Source of the DNA: CALMEH01 sp964548225
GTDB taxonomy: Bacteria > Acidobacteriota > Blastocatellia > Pyrinomonadales > Pyrinomonadaceae
Reading direction: 5' to 3'
DNA length: 37,571 nt
NCBI GenBank assembly: GCA_964548225.1
Contig: CAZJQP010000049.1
Location: 1 to 37,571 of the forward strand
Part shown: piece by piece, positions 23,658 to 31,418 of the stretch
Position numbering within the stretch: the first letter of the stretch is position 1
Layout of the letters: each line of letters starts with the position of its first letter
Made by a program: the position numbers and the translations under genes
Notes under the pieces: generated by a model
The model's input: the letters and a program-made list of their open reading frames with translations, nothing else
Told to the model about the DNA's origin: nothing
Database searches by the model: none

Positions 23658-24557
23658 CTATAAAAGTCCTATTTGCTGTAAATCGGCAATCGGTTCGTCG
23701 AACGAACAGCTTCCGAAGGAAATGATGTTTTCGCGGCGCAGACGGACGAGTTTGGCAACATCGAGAAAATAATCGTTGCGCCACGTTACGCCTTCATCGT
23801 CAAACTCAAAACCTTCTTCAAATTCGTCTTCGAGAATCTCTTCCAAAATCAACGGCTCACAACCTTCGCGGGCAAATCCGACGGTCAGAAACATATTCAA
23901 AAATCCGTGCATCGTGCCTTGCGGCGCATTTGGCGCGTAGGTCAAAGGTTTGAAACAGCGGAGCGGATGATGTAATCCGGCGGTGCATTTGAACGGGACG
24001 TTTGCGGCAAGACAGGTGCGGACGAAACGGATAATTTCGTTTGGACGCGGAAAAGCATCAGCCGTTACGCCGCCCGTGCGGATTTTGGCGCGTTGGTGCA
24101 AAAACGCCAGCGTCGCCACCAAATCGCCGAGCCGTTCGTTGTTCGGAACTTCAAAATATGCGGTCAGATATTCGGGCAAAGCCTCGACCGTGTTTTCGAT
24201 TTTCGATTCCGTCGTGGCACGAACTTCGAGCGTATCGCAAAACACAAACGGCGAATGTTGCGCGTTAAAATCATCGGTTTTGCGAATCGTGTCATAAATA
24301 TCTTCGCCCGCCAAAACACTAAGCCGCCAGCCGTTTTTATCACGCGAAACAAAATCGCCTGCCGCGTCCCAAAACTCTTCGAGCCGCGCCACGGGAACGA
24401 CAAAGCGTCCGAGCATCCAATTAAAATTACTGTTTCGATAAGTCGCGTAGTTGAGAACGGCTTCTGCCATCGAGACTTCCGAAGGCGGAAAAAGTCCGGC
24501 GTAGTCAATGATTTCAGTCAACAAAACACGAATTGATTCTTTCGGGGTTTCACTCAT
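23658..24557 (-). CDS. Uncharacterised protein encoded between hmgA and fahA
   Basis: 299 aa from ATG 24555-24557. There is no signal peptide or membrane segment, so it is probably cytoplasmic. I do not recognise a named family. Conserved-looking blocks are IIDYAGLFPPSEVSMAEAVL near the start, then MLGRFVVPVARLEEF, LTAYFEVPN, AKIRTGGVTADAFPRPNEI (residues about 165-185), VPFKCTAGLHHPLR (about 200-213) and a C-terminal SFGSCSFDEPIADLQQIGL. Beta-strand ends followed by K-x-R-T-G-G and F-K-C-T-A-G-L-H-H suggest a TIM-barrel-like fold with a possible lysine or histidine active site, but this is inference. Being directly downstream of hmgA, it may take part in the pathway; maleylacetoacetate isomerase is the one step of the lower pathway missing here. 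Confidence 0.8.
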   Translation of the reverse strand: MSETPKESIRVLLTEIIDYAGLFPPSEVSMAEAVLNYATYRNSNFNWMLGRFVVPVARLEEFWDAAGDFVSRDKNGWRLSVLAGEDIYDTIRKTDDFNAQHSPFVFCDTLEVRATTESKIENTVEALPEYLTAYFEVPNNERLGDLVATLAFLHQRAKIRTGGVTADAFPRPNEIIRFVRTCLAANVPFKCTAGLHHPLRCFKPLTYAPNAPQGTMHGFLNMFLTVGFAREGCEPLILEEILEDEFEEGFEFDDEGVTWRNDYFLDVAKLVRLRRENIISFGSCSFDEPIADLQQIGLL

Positions 24558-24566
24558 TTTGATTTT

Positions 24567-24639
24567 GTTCAGAGTTACATATTTATGCGTGAAGTTTTTG
24601 CAAGGCGAAAACTAATCGCCTCAAGGCAATACTCTGAAC
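24567..24639 (-). repeat. Hairpin between hmgA and the 299-aa gene (GTTCAGAGT motif)
   Basis: GTTCAGAGT (24567-24575) pairs exactly with ACTCTGAAC (24631-24639). An inner AGGCGA / TCGCCT pair lies at 24603-24621. The right arm directly adjoins the hmgA stop. The sequence TAAGTTCAGAGTATTGCC is shared with the end of the CHAT gene. Confidence 0.6.
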
Positions 24640-25944
24640 TTACATCTTAAAATTCTTTTTGAGTTTTTGCCAAACCTCAAAATATTCAGGCTGTAATTGC
24701 GAAGTTTCCATCGCAAATTTTGTCGGGCGAATGATGTAGCGCGACTCGAACATAAACGCCATCGTTCCCGAAAGTTTTTGCGGTTTAAGGTCTGAATTTG
24801 AAGCCTTTTCAAACGCATCCAAATCAGGTCCGTGCGCCGACATACAGTTATGAAGCGAGCCGCCGCCCGCGACGAAACCTTCTTCTTTCGCGTCGTATTG
24901 CCCGTAACACAAACCCATATATTCCGACATCACGTTGCGATGATACCACGGCGGACGAAACGTATTTTCCGCCACGAGCCAACGGTCTGGAAAGATTACA
25001 AAATCGCAATTTGCCACGCCTGTTTCACCGCTTGGGCTTGTGAGAACTGTAAAAATACTTGGGTCTGGATGGTCGAAAGAAATGCTTCCGATTGTGTTAA
25101 ATCTTCGCAAATCATATTTGTAAGGCGCGTAATTTCCGTGCCAACCGACGACATCACACGGCGAATGTTCAATCGCACATTTCCAAAGATTTCCGCCGAA
25201 TTTTGCTGTTAATTCAAATTCGCCTTCTCTATCTTCAAACCACGCGACCGGCGTTTCAAAATCACGCGGATTTGCTAGTCCGTTCGCGCCAATCGGACCT
25301 AAATCCGGCAGACGAAACTGCGCTCCGTAATTCTCGCAAATATATCCGCGAGCCTCGCCGTCGGGCAATTCTACACGGAATTTCAAACCTCTCGGAATAA
25401 CACAAATCTCACCCGAACCGATTTCGATTATGCCCAATTCCGTGAGAAAACGAACGCGATTTTTCTCCGCAACAACGCACATTTCGCCGTCTGCGTTGTA
25501 GAAAAATCGTTCGGTCATATCTTTGTTGCACGCAAAAATATGAATCGCAATGCCGCTTTGCGCGAAAAGGTCGCCGTTGCCTGCAATCGTCGTTATTCCG
25601 CTGATAAAATCGGTTTCCGTTTGCGGCATCGGCAAAGGATTCCAACGCAGTTGATTCGGCGTTACGGGCAATTCCGCAAACGAACTTTGCCAACCGCCGT
25701 TATCAATCTGCACAAAAGGTTTATGCAAAACCGACGGACGAATCCGATACGTCCAAGTCCGTTTATTGGAACTGCGCGGAACAGTAAAAGCCGTTCCCGA
25801 AAACTGTTCGGCATAAAGTCCGAGCGGTGCTTTCTGCGGTGAATTTTGTCCAATCGGCAGTGCGCCTTTTACCGCTTCGGTCGCAAACTCATTGCCGAAT
25901 CCGCTGTTGTATTTCAATGTTTCTTCGCTAGTCGTCGGTGTCAT
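24640..25944 (-). CDS. hmgA: Homogentisate 1,2-dioxygenase
   Basis: 434 aa from ATG 25942-25944, the usual length. It opens the homogentisate ring to 4-maleylacetoacetate with O2 and a non-haem Fe(II). Typical blocks are LKYNSGFGNEFATEAVKGALP, QNSPQKAPLGLYAEQFSGTA, FTVPRSSNKRTWTYRIRPS, LPVTPNQLRWNPLPMP, the C-terminal PPWYHRNVMSEYMGLCYGQYD and GGSLHNCMSAHGPDLDAFEK. Iron ligands (two His and one Glu) are expected in the YHRNVMSEYMG and HGPD regions and are present. The start overlaps the HEPN gene stop as TAATG, so translation is probably coupled. The stop TAA is the first part of TAAGTTCAGAGTATTGCC, a motif shared with the CHAT gene end. Confidence 0.98.
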   Translation of the reverse strand: MTPTTSEETLKYNSGFGNEFATEAVKGALPIGQNSPQKAPLGLYAEQFSGTAFTVPRSSNKRTWTYRIRPSVLHKPFVQIDNGGWQSSFAELPVTPNQLRWNPLPMPQTETDFISGITTIAGNGDLFAQSGIAIHIFACNKDMTERFFYNADGEMCVVAEKNRVRFLTELGIIEIGSGEICVIPRGLKFRVELPDGEARGYICENYGAQFRLPDLGPIGANGLANPRDFETPVAWFEDREGEFELTAKFGGNLWKCAIEHSPCDVVGWHGNYAPYKYDLRRFNTIGSISFDHPDPSIFTVLTSPSGETGVANCDFVIFPDRWLVAENTFRPPWYHRNVMSEYMGLCYGQYDAKEEGFVAGGGSLHNCMSAHGPDLDAFEKASNSDLKPQKLSGTMAFMFESRYIIRPTKFAMETSQLQPEYFEVWQKLKKNFKM

Positions 25945-26318
25945 TAGTTTTGTGTTTTCTTTTCGATTTGTTCGAGATAAACGCTTATTTTTTCGGCAAT
26001 TTCAAATGACGAATCGGTTAATGATTGAATGTCCTCAATTTCCGAAAAATAATCGGCTTCGACGCGATTGTCTTTTAAATCAATTCCTAAAAATCCAATT
26101 ACGCGATGCGTTCTACCGCGAAATTTGAATTCTTGCCAAATTTGCTGATGCGATTGCTCACTTCGGCGATAGACGAAACCTTCGTCTTCTAAAGGATTTC
26201 GCGCCCGCCAATAAATCGCATAATAAAGCCGACTAATCGCCGTTCTTTTCGCGGCTTCATCTTCTCTTTTCCACAGTTCTTCGGCTAATGTGTGAAAATC
26301 GTTCCAATCGAAAATCAT
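25944..26318 (-). CDS. HEPN-like domain protein (possible toxin of a two-gene module)
   Basis: 124 aa from ATG 26316-26318. The RTAISRLYYAIYWRARNPLE segment (residues about 25-44) followed by SHQQIWQEFKF and DNRVEADYF is the pattern of HEPN helical bundles (x-S-R-x-Y-Y-A-x-x, then R-x-x-A-D-Y). HEPN proteins are often RNases or nucleotide-binding partners in toxin-antitoxin and defence systems. A clear R-x4-6-H catalytic pair is not obvious, so activity is uncertain. The ATG overlaps the stop of the 141-aa gene as ATGA, and its own stop overlaps the hmgA start as TAATG. Confidence 0.7.
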   Translation of the reverse strand: MIFDWNDFHTLAEELWKREDEAAKRTAISRLYYAIYWRARNPLEDEGFVYRRSEQSHQQIWQEFKFRGRTHRVIGFLGIDLKDNRVEADYFSEIEDIQSLTDSSFEIAEKISVYLEQIEKKTQN

Positions 26319-26740
26319 TTGATAAACCTCAGATTAACGGAAATTTTCGAGTTTGAACGCGATTCGTTATCAAACCACCAATTTTCTTTAAATTTATCAA
26401 GCAAATTATTACTTTCTTTCGGGACAAATTTTGTCGGAATCCGCACAAAAAGCCGATGCCAAGTCGAATCTTCGGGGTCGAGAAAAAATTCTAAAGTCAA
26501 ATTCTGCTCATCGCCGAAAACTTCCCGAATCTGCGCCGGAATTTCTTCGAGCAAATCAATCAAATATTTATTCTCGCTCAAAAATTCCGCCACTTCCGAC
26601 GGATTACGGATTTCATACTCACGCGCCAAAACATTGATTTGTTCGAGCGTTTTCCGATGAATCTCACGGTCAATCAATTCCGCCGTTTCATTGATTGGCG
26701 TAACTTGCGCGTCTGTTTTTTCGAGTGTTTCGGTTTGCAT
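26315..26740 (-). CDS. Conserved-looking partner protein of the HEPN gene (possible antitoxin)
   Basis: 141 aa from ATG 26738-26740. There is no signal peptide. The N-terminal half is helical (ELIDREIHRKTLEQINVLAR, VAEFLSENKYLIDLLEEIPA). The C-terminal half is a short alpha/beta unit, IREVFGDEQNLTLEFFLDPE then LFVRIPTKFVPKES and FKENWWFDNES. The DPE-x(n)-LFVRI-x-T pattern followed by a W-W motif recalls small proteins that accompany HEPN genes elsewhere; I cannot name the family. Overlap with the HEPN gene (ATGA) and a 3-base gap to the gene upstream imply one transcript. It is not a recognisable nucleotidyltransferase. Confidence 0.7.
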   Translation of the reverse strand: MQTETLEKTDAQVTPINETAELIDREIHRKTLEQINVLAREYEIRNPSEVAEFLSENKYLIDLLEEIPAQIREVFGDEQNLTLEFFLDPEDSTWHRLFVRIPTKFVPKESNNLLDKFKENWWFDNESRSNSKISVNLRFIK

Positions 26741-26743
26741 ATT

Positions 26744-27304
26744 TTATTTTGCCCAAATTCCTAATTTTGCTTCTTTTGCCTGTTTAGCGAATTTTCGATA
26801 TTCGCAAAGAGTATAATTTGGAACAGTTTTTCTTGGCGGCTCAATGTATTTTGCTAATCCACTTTTCAGAAAATAACGATTCGGGGTGAAGATCTTATTT
26901 TCATCTATTGGATAAACTATTCCAAAGATTTTCTTATTTCCGCTTTTACTTTCATTGCCGACAATCATAATATTTCGATTCAAGAGATTTTCAATCAACA
27001 TTTTTTTTAACAGTTTTTTCAACTCGGAAGAATTCGAACTTATGTCAATTCCGGCAAGAATTACTTTATAGGTTTCTTTTTCAAATTCATTGTCAACTGC
27101 GAAAATAAACGAATTCCCGTTGATTATTTTGATAGCTTTGCCTCGTCTGATTGTAAAACTGTCAGACTCTCCGCAATCGGGGTCTTCATCTTGACTTTCG
27201 GATAAATCAATAACTGTTCTATCATCAAATATTATTTTCTTGTCTTGCGCGTTTAAAACCACACAAGACAAGAAAATCAATAAAATTAACGAAATTACTT
27301 TCAT
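26744..27304 (-). CDS. Secreted staphylococcal-nuclease-like (SNase fold) protein, probably inactive
   Basis: 186 aa from ATG 27302-27304. The signal peptide is MKVISLILLIFLSCVVLNAQ. From about residue 55 it follows the SNase/thermonuclease fold: KAIKIINGNSFIFAV (V-x-DGDT-like strand), YKVILAGIDISS (R-x-x-GID strand), KKIFGIVYP (YGR-like strand), NRYFLKSGLAKYI, and the C-terminal EYRKFAKQAKEAKLGIWAK helix typical of the family. The residues that carry catalysis in SNase (R35, E43 and R87 in the Staphylococcus enzyme, and D of DGDT) appear substituted (I, no Glu, I, and N/S). It may therefore bind rather than cut nucleic acid. The start overlaps the hppD stop by one base as TAATG, so the two are probably translationally coupled. 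Confidence 0.75.
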   Translation of the reverse strand: MKVISLILLIFLSCVVLNAQDKKIIFDDRTVIDLSESQDEDPDCGESDSFTIRRGKAIKIINGNSFIFAVDNEFEKETYKVILAGIDISSNSSELKKLLKKMLIENLLNRNIMIVGNESKSGNKKIFGIVYPIDENKIFTPNRYFLKSGLAKYIEPPRKTVPNYTLCEYRKFAKQAKEAKLGIWAK

Positions 27305-28416
27305 TACAAATTTCCTCTACGCCGCTGTTCTTCCTCAATCGAAACGAACAACGCTTTGAAATTGCCTTTGCCGAAGCCTTTGCAGCCTTTTCTTTGCAAG
27401 ATTTCGTAGAAAACTGTCGGACGATCTTCGACGGGTTTGGTGAAGATTTGCAACAGATAGCCTTCGTCGTCGCGGTCAACGAGGATTCCGAGCCGTTTCA
27501 AATCTTCGATGTCTTCGTCAATTTCGCCGACGCGGTCTTTTAATTCTTCGTAATATGTGTCGGGAACGCGCAAAAACTCAACGCCGTTTGCCTGTAATTT
27601 CGCAACGGTTTCGCGCACGTCTTTGCACAAAAGCGCGACGTGCTGTGCGCCTGCCGAGCGGTAAAAATCAATGTATTCCTGAATCTGTGATTTGCCGCCC
27701 TTGCCCTCCGCCGGTTCGTTGATGGGGAATTTGATGTTGTGTCCGCCGTCCGACATCACGATTGACATCAGCGCGGAATATTCGGTCGAAATGTCCTTGT
27801 CGTCAAACGTGATGTAACGCTCAAAGCCCATCACATCGCGGTAAAAATCGCACCAAAAATTCATCTTGCCGAGTTCGACATTGCCAACAATATGATCAAC
27901 CAAAACGATGCCGACATCTTCGCCTTCGACTTCCTGCGCGACAAAACCGGGCAGAAAAACGCCGCTGTAATTGTGTCCGTTATTGTTGTTATACGAAATA
28001 AACGAATGAATCGTATCGCCGTAAGTATGAATCGCGGCTTTGCGAACATTGCCGAATTCATCTTTCCAATCGTGCGGTTCTTGATGTGGTTTTGCGCCGC
28101 GTTTGACCGCTTCGTTAAATGCTAAATCCGCATCTTCAACCAAAAACGCAATATCGCGCACGCCGTCGCCGTGCTGTTTGATATGTTCCGCCGCCGGATG
28201 TTCGGGATTCAGCGGCGTGGTCAAAACAAAATTAACGCGATTCTGCCGCAAAACATAACTCGTCGTTTCGCGGTTGCCCGTCTCAAGTCCCGAATACGCC
28301 GCCCGCGAAAACCCGAACGCCTTGCGATAATAAAACTCCGCCTGCTTCGCGTTCCCAACGTAAAACTCGACGTGATGTATCTTTTTCAAACCTAATGGAT
28401 TTTTTTTGTCTGTCAT
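27304..28416 (-). CDS. hppD: 4-hydroxyphenylpyruvate dioxygenase
   Basis: 370 aa from ATG 28414-28416, AGAGG seven bases upstream, usual length. It converts 4-hydroxyphenylpyruvate to homogentisate, with decarboxylation and side-chain migration, using a non-haem Fe(II). Two vicinal-oxygen-chelate halves are visible: LKKIHHVEFYVGNAKQAEFY at the N-terminus and VLVDHIVGNVELGKMNFW in the middle. The iron ligands are the His of VDHIVGN, the His of GAQHVALLCKDV and the Glu of TVFYEILQRKG near the C-terminus. The conserved QIFTKPVEDRPTVFYEI block and the GKGNFKALF tail are also present. It is downstream of the 414-aa gene (19 bases) and overlaps the SNase-like gene. Confidence 0.98.
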   Translation of the reverse strand: MTDKKNPLGLKKIHHVEFYVGNAKQAEFYYRKAFGFSRAAYSGLETGNRETTSYVLRQNRVNFVLTTPLNPEHPAAEHIKQHGDGVRDIAFLVEDADLAFNEAVKRGAKPHQEPHDWKDEFGNVRKAAIHTYGDTIHSFISYNNNNGHNYSGVFLPGFVAQEVEGEDVGIVLVDHIVGNVELGKMNFWCDFYRDVMGFERYITFDDKDISTEYSALMSIVMSDGGHNIKFPINEPAEGKGGKSQIQEYIDFYRSAGAQHVALLCKDVRETVAKLQANGVEFLRVPDTYYEELKDRVGEIDEDIEDLKRLGILVDRDDEGYLLQIFTKPVEDRPTVFYEILQRKGCKGFGKGNFKALFVSIEEEQRRRGNL

Positions 28417-28435
28417 AATTGCCTCTTGATAAAAT

Positions 28436-29680
28436 TTATTTATTCAAACCTTTGCCTTCTTCAATCATTTTCCAATATTCGCTTTCCGCTAGTTGCTTCT
28501 TAAAATCTCTAATGAATAATTGTTTTCCTTGTTTCCGTGTATCCCAAACCAAATCTAAAAACTGCCACGCTAAATCTTCATTTCCCGTATAGATAAGGTC
28601 TAACATCGTTCCCCAAAAAACAGTTTTGGGAAAAATGTCTTCTCTATACAAAACTGAATTCTCATTATCTTCGCCTCTATAAGCCTCAAGACTTAACTCA
28701 TTTCGAGCAACTTGAGCCATTCTTTTCAAAGTGTTTAATGTTGGAGCAGGCTTTTTCATCAACTCAAAATTCGGGCGGAGTTTCCCGTTTCTAAATTCTA
28801 AAACAACCCTTGGCAATGGTGATTGAGCAAATGATGTCAACCAATAGGTAAAGCCATTTTCATGAGTTTCAAAGATCAACCCGCCCTTTGGATTTTTGCC
28901 GTAAGCGTTCAATTCCGCATTACCCGTATAAGCAATTTCGACGGTTTCAACGATTTCTCCCAAATTGATGAAATGAGTAGCAAAGCAACAATGTGCGCCG
29001 CCGGAAAAATGGTTAATCATTATATCCGAAATGCCGTCTCCTGTTTTATCAGGTGTGTTTTTTACCAAAGAAATAGCTTTTTTTGCTTGTGCCGAGTATG
29101 CTTCTCTTATATCATCAGGAAAAGAAAATCTACCACTGCCTGCTTTTAAAACTTTCTTAAGTATTGCTCCTTTATTGATTAAAACAAATGAATCCTCGCC
29201 TCCATATTCCACTTCGGGCGCAGACATAATTTTAACGTCATAGCCGTTTATTTTTCTTACATCTTTTAATTTTGTTCCTGTAGGTAACTTAAATTTATTG
29301 TTATATTGAAGAGTTATATTTTGTGTGCCAGAAACCTCCGAAGATGCGTCAAACTTTACGGATAAAGTATATTCTCCATCTTTAGGTGCAACAAATACAA
29401 TAGATTCGTCATCGGCAGAGTTTGCTTCCAACCATATTTTATTAGACGAATCGTAGATGCTGAATGTTAAGGATAAACTTTCGTTTGAGAGCCAATTAAT
29501 TTCGGCGAAATCATTCTCTTTCATAACCAAACCGAATAATTTCTTTTCACTTTTTGATAAAGAAACTGTTACCGTTCGATTCGGGTTAAAAACGGAAATT
29601 TTCTCCTGCGCCCCGACAAAAGACGCAAACAAAACCGTCAGACAAATCAAAAGCAAAATTGAACGCTGAATGTGTTGCAT
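28436..29680 (-). CDS. Secreted protein of unknown function
   Basis: 414 aa from ATG 29678-29680. The signal peptide is MQHIQRSILLLICLTVLFAS, ending near VGAQ. Residues about 25-130 resemble a pre-peptidase C-terminal (PPC)-like beta-sandwich (IVFVAPKDGEYTLSVKFDAS). The middle region has NTPDKTGDGISDIMINHFSG followed by GAHCCFATHFINLG. This D-x-T-G-D-G-x-x-D plus G-A-H-C-C pattern occurs in uncharacterised secreted proteins. A C-terminal helical region (TVFWGTMLDLIYTGNEDLAW) has no recognised function. It lies 6 bases after the MazF-like toxin and 19 bases before hppD. Why a secreted protein should sit there is unclear. Confidence 0.75.
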   Translation of the reverse strand: MQHIQRSILLLICLTVLFASFVGAQEKISVFNPNRTVTVSLSKSEKKLFGLVMKENDFAEINWLSNESLSLTFSIYDSSNKIWLEANSADDESIVFVAPKDGEYTLSVKFDASSEVSGTQNITLQYNNKFKLPTGTKLKDVRKINGYDVKIMSAPEVEYGGEDSFVLINKGAILKKVLKAGSGRFSFPDDIREAYSAQAKKAISLVKNTPDKTGDGISDIMINHFSGGAHCCFATHFINLGEIVETVEIAYTGNAELNAYGKNPKGGLIFETHENGFTYWLTSFAQSPLPRVVLEFRNGKLRPNFELMKKPAPTLNTLKRMAQVARNELSLEAYRGEDNENSVLYREDIFPKTVFWGTMLDLIYTGNEDLAWQFLDLVWDTRKQGKQLFIRDFKKQLAESEYWKMIEEGKGLNK

Positions 29681-29686
29681 AAATTT

Positions 29687-30055
29687 CTATCCAATCTCCT
29701 CGTCAGCCTCACGCGGTTCGGTTAAAATTTTGATGCCGTCAAAAATTTCTTCGATGCGGCGTTTTGAAAGTGTGCCGATTTTTTCGCGCAGTTTGGATTT
29801 ATCTAATGTCAGCATTTGCGAAACGACAACGACGCTCGGTTTCGGCAGATTCGCCTCCGTTTTGTAGAGCCGCACGTTTCCCGGAACTTCGGCGCGGGAA
29901 AGATTGGTTGTCAAAGCGCAAACCAAAACCGTATTTATCTTGCCGCGATTGAACAAATTATTCTGCACGACGACAAACGGGCGCGTAAATCCGGGTTCGG
30001 AGGCTTGCGGTTCTTTCACATCAACCCAAAATATATCGCCTTGTCTTATTTCCAT
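29687..30055 (-). CDS. MazF/PemK-family toxin (type II toxin-antitoxin)
   Basis: 122 aa from ATG 30053-30055. It starts MEIRQGDIFWVDVKEPQASE and has the PemK/MazF barrel pattern: GDIFWVD, then FTRPFVVVQNNLFNRGKINT and VLVCALTTNL, and a final PSVVVVSQMLTLDKSKLREK. These are mRNA endoribonucleases held inactive by a cognate antitoxin. The catalytic Arg and Thr are expected in the R-P-x-x-V-x-Q and T-T regions, and R25 and TT are present. The start lies inside the antitoxin gene (10-base overlap). The pair sits between phhA and the 414-aa gene. Confidence 0.92.
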   Translation of the reverse strand: MEIRQGDIFWVDVKEPQASEPGFTRPFVVVQNNLFNRGKINTVLVCALTTNLSRAEVPGNVRLYKTEANLPKPSVVVVSQMLTLDKSKLREKIGTLSKRRIEEIFDGIKILTEPREADEEIG

Positions 30056-30288
30056 TCGTCCAAAACCTCGAAAGATTTATTCTGCATCAGACGAATTTCT
30101 TCCAACTCTTCCGCCGTTGGTTCATCTTTGTAGGCTTCGTTGATGGCTTTGAGCAAATCGTTATTTTTCTTGCGTTCGAGAAAATCTTCCAACGCCAAGG
30201 AAACTATTTTTTCACTCGAAACCTGCATTTGTTTCGCGGTTTTTTCAACTCTTTTCGCCAAAGTTTTTGTAACTTTTACCATTTCCAT
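30046..30288 (-). CDS. Antitoxin of the MazF-like toxin (ribbon-helix-helix type)
   Basis: 80 aa from ATG 30286-30288, with a second ATG two codons on. The N-terminal MVKVTKTLAKRVEKTAKQM followed by VSSEKIVSLALEDFLERK has the strand-helix-helix pattern of ribbon-helix-helix DNA-binding antitoxins. The acidic C-terminus (DEPTAEELEEI) is the sort that wraps the toxin. It overlaps the toxin by 10 bases and lies 12 bases from the phhA stop. If it self-represses, it would add a control point inside the catabolic operon. I see no operator that I can support. Confidence 0.85.
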   Translation of the reverse strand: MEMVKVTKTLAKRVEKTAKQMQVSSEKIVSLALEDFLERKKNNDLLKAINEAYKDEPTAEELEEIRLMQNKSFEVLDEWK

Positions 30289-30300
30289 AAATCTAAAATA

Positions 30301-31212
30301 CTACTTTTTTCCGAAACTTTCGATATATTTGCGCGTCTGTTCTTTGAGTTCTGCGTAACTCGGAATGACGTATAAAATCTTCTGCATATCGGAATAGCTG
30401 TAATCTTGATTGATAACTTCTTCCAAATCGAATTTCCGGCGGTCAACATTGTCGGAAAAAGCGTGTTCCAATTCTCCAAACGAAGACAATAAACCTGCAC
30501 CGTAAGCCTTGATTTCGCCTTCGTGTTCGACCATTCCGAATTCGACCGTGAACCAGTAAAGTCTGCCCAATTCTTCTAGCTGTTTGTCGGTTGCGATTCG
30601 TGCGCCGTGTCCGATGAATTGCGAAAAGTCTGCGAAATTCGGATTTGTGAACATCGGAATATGTCCGATGGCTTCGTGAACGATGTCGGGTTCGGGCGTG
30701 TATGCGGGTTGCGAATGATGGCGGATGTATTGCGTCGAAAGCATAACGCGATACGACAGCCAAGACAAAAATCCGCGTGTTTCAACCAAGCCTTCAATCG
30801 GTGCGAGCCGAAATCCTGTTAATTCCTGCAAACGGCGATTCATTTCCGTAAGTTGCGGAATTTTTTCGGTTGTAATTCCCAAATCTTTTTTCGCCCGAAG
30901 ATAAAACGGCGAAGCGTATTTTTGCTGTAATTCTTCCAATTCTTCCGCGACATAACGCCAAACTCTCTGTTCGCGCGGGCTGTAATCAACGTCCGTAATT
31001 TCGCCCGTTTCACGAAAATTTTTCGCTAAAGATGCGATATAATCGCGCCTTTTGCGATATTCCGCATCGTTCGCGCCCGGATGGTCGAGATGAAGTTCGT
31101 TGATATTTTCAAACTTCATATCCCGAAATTCGGGTAAATCTTCGTCCTTAATCTTGTAATTTGAAATCGAAAAATCGGCTTCGGCGGTCGTGGTTGCAGT
31201 TTCGGTCAGCAT
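30301..31212 (-). CDS. phhA: Phenylalanine 4-monooxygenase (phenylalanine hydroxylase)
   Basis: 303 aa from ATG 31210-31212 with GGAG eight bases upstream, within the size of bacterial enzymes. It hydroxylates L-phenylalanine to L-tyrosine with a pterin cofactor and Fe(II). The catalytic core begins near residue 60 (REQRVWRYVAEELEELQQKY). The iron ligands are His179 and His184 in PDIVHEAIGHIPMF and Glu224 in WFTVEFGMVEHEG. Also typical are LVETRGFLSWLSYRVMLSTQ and IKAYGAGLLSSFGELEHAF. The extended N-terminus (about 60 residues) may be a linker rather than an ACT domain. As the first gene of the run, it is the likely start of transcription for the downstream hppD and hmgA genes. Confidence 0.97.
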   Translation of the reverse strand: MLTETATTTAEADFSISNYKIKDEDLPEFRDMKFENINELHLDHPGANDAEYRKRRDYIASLAKNFRETGEITDVDYSPREQRVWRYVAEELEELQQKYASPFYLRAKKDLGITTEKIPQLTEMNRRLQELTGFRLAPIEGLVETRGFLSWLSYRVMLSTQYIRHHSQPAYTPEPDIVHEAIGHIPMFTNPNFADFSQFIGHGARIATDKQLEELGRLYWFTVEFGMVEHEGEIKAYGAGLLSSFGELEHAFSDNVDRRKFDLEEVINQDYSYSDMQKILYVIPSYAELKEQTRKYIESFGKK

Positions 31213-31387
31213 AGTTTTTTCTCCAACGATTTTATGATGAATGGGAAAATTAAAAAGTTATCCGTAACAATTTATTGTAATGCAGACGATAAGAAATTTG
31301 AATGGCGATTCTGTGTTTTTTGAAGGAGTTAAATTTAGATTGTTAGGAATTTTTGACGTATTGCTTAATTATTTAAAGTTTCTCGTC

Positions 31388-31415
31388 CAGAGTATCGCTT
31401 TCTGGCAATACTCTG
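31388..31415. repeat. Hairpin after the CHAT gene (CAGAGTAT / ATACTCTG)
   Basis: CAGAGTAT (31388-31395) and ATACTCTG (31408-31415) pair exactly around a 12-nt loop, just after the CHAT stop at 31419-31421. It shares GGCAATACTCTGAACTTA with the hmgA end. There is no T tract, so it is weak as a terminator. The rest of 31213-31418 is AT-rich with no gene recognised, and presumably holds the phhA promoter. Confidence 0.5.
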
Positions 31416-31418
31416 AAC

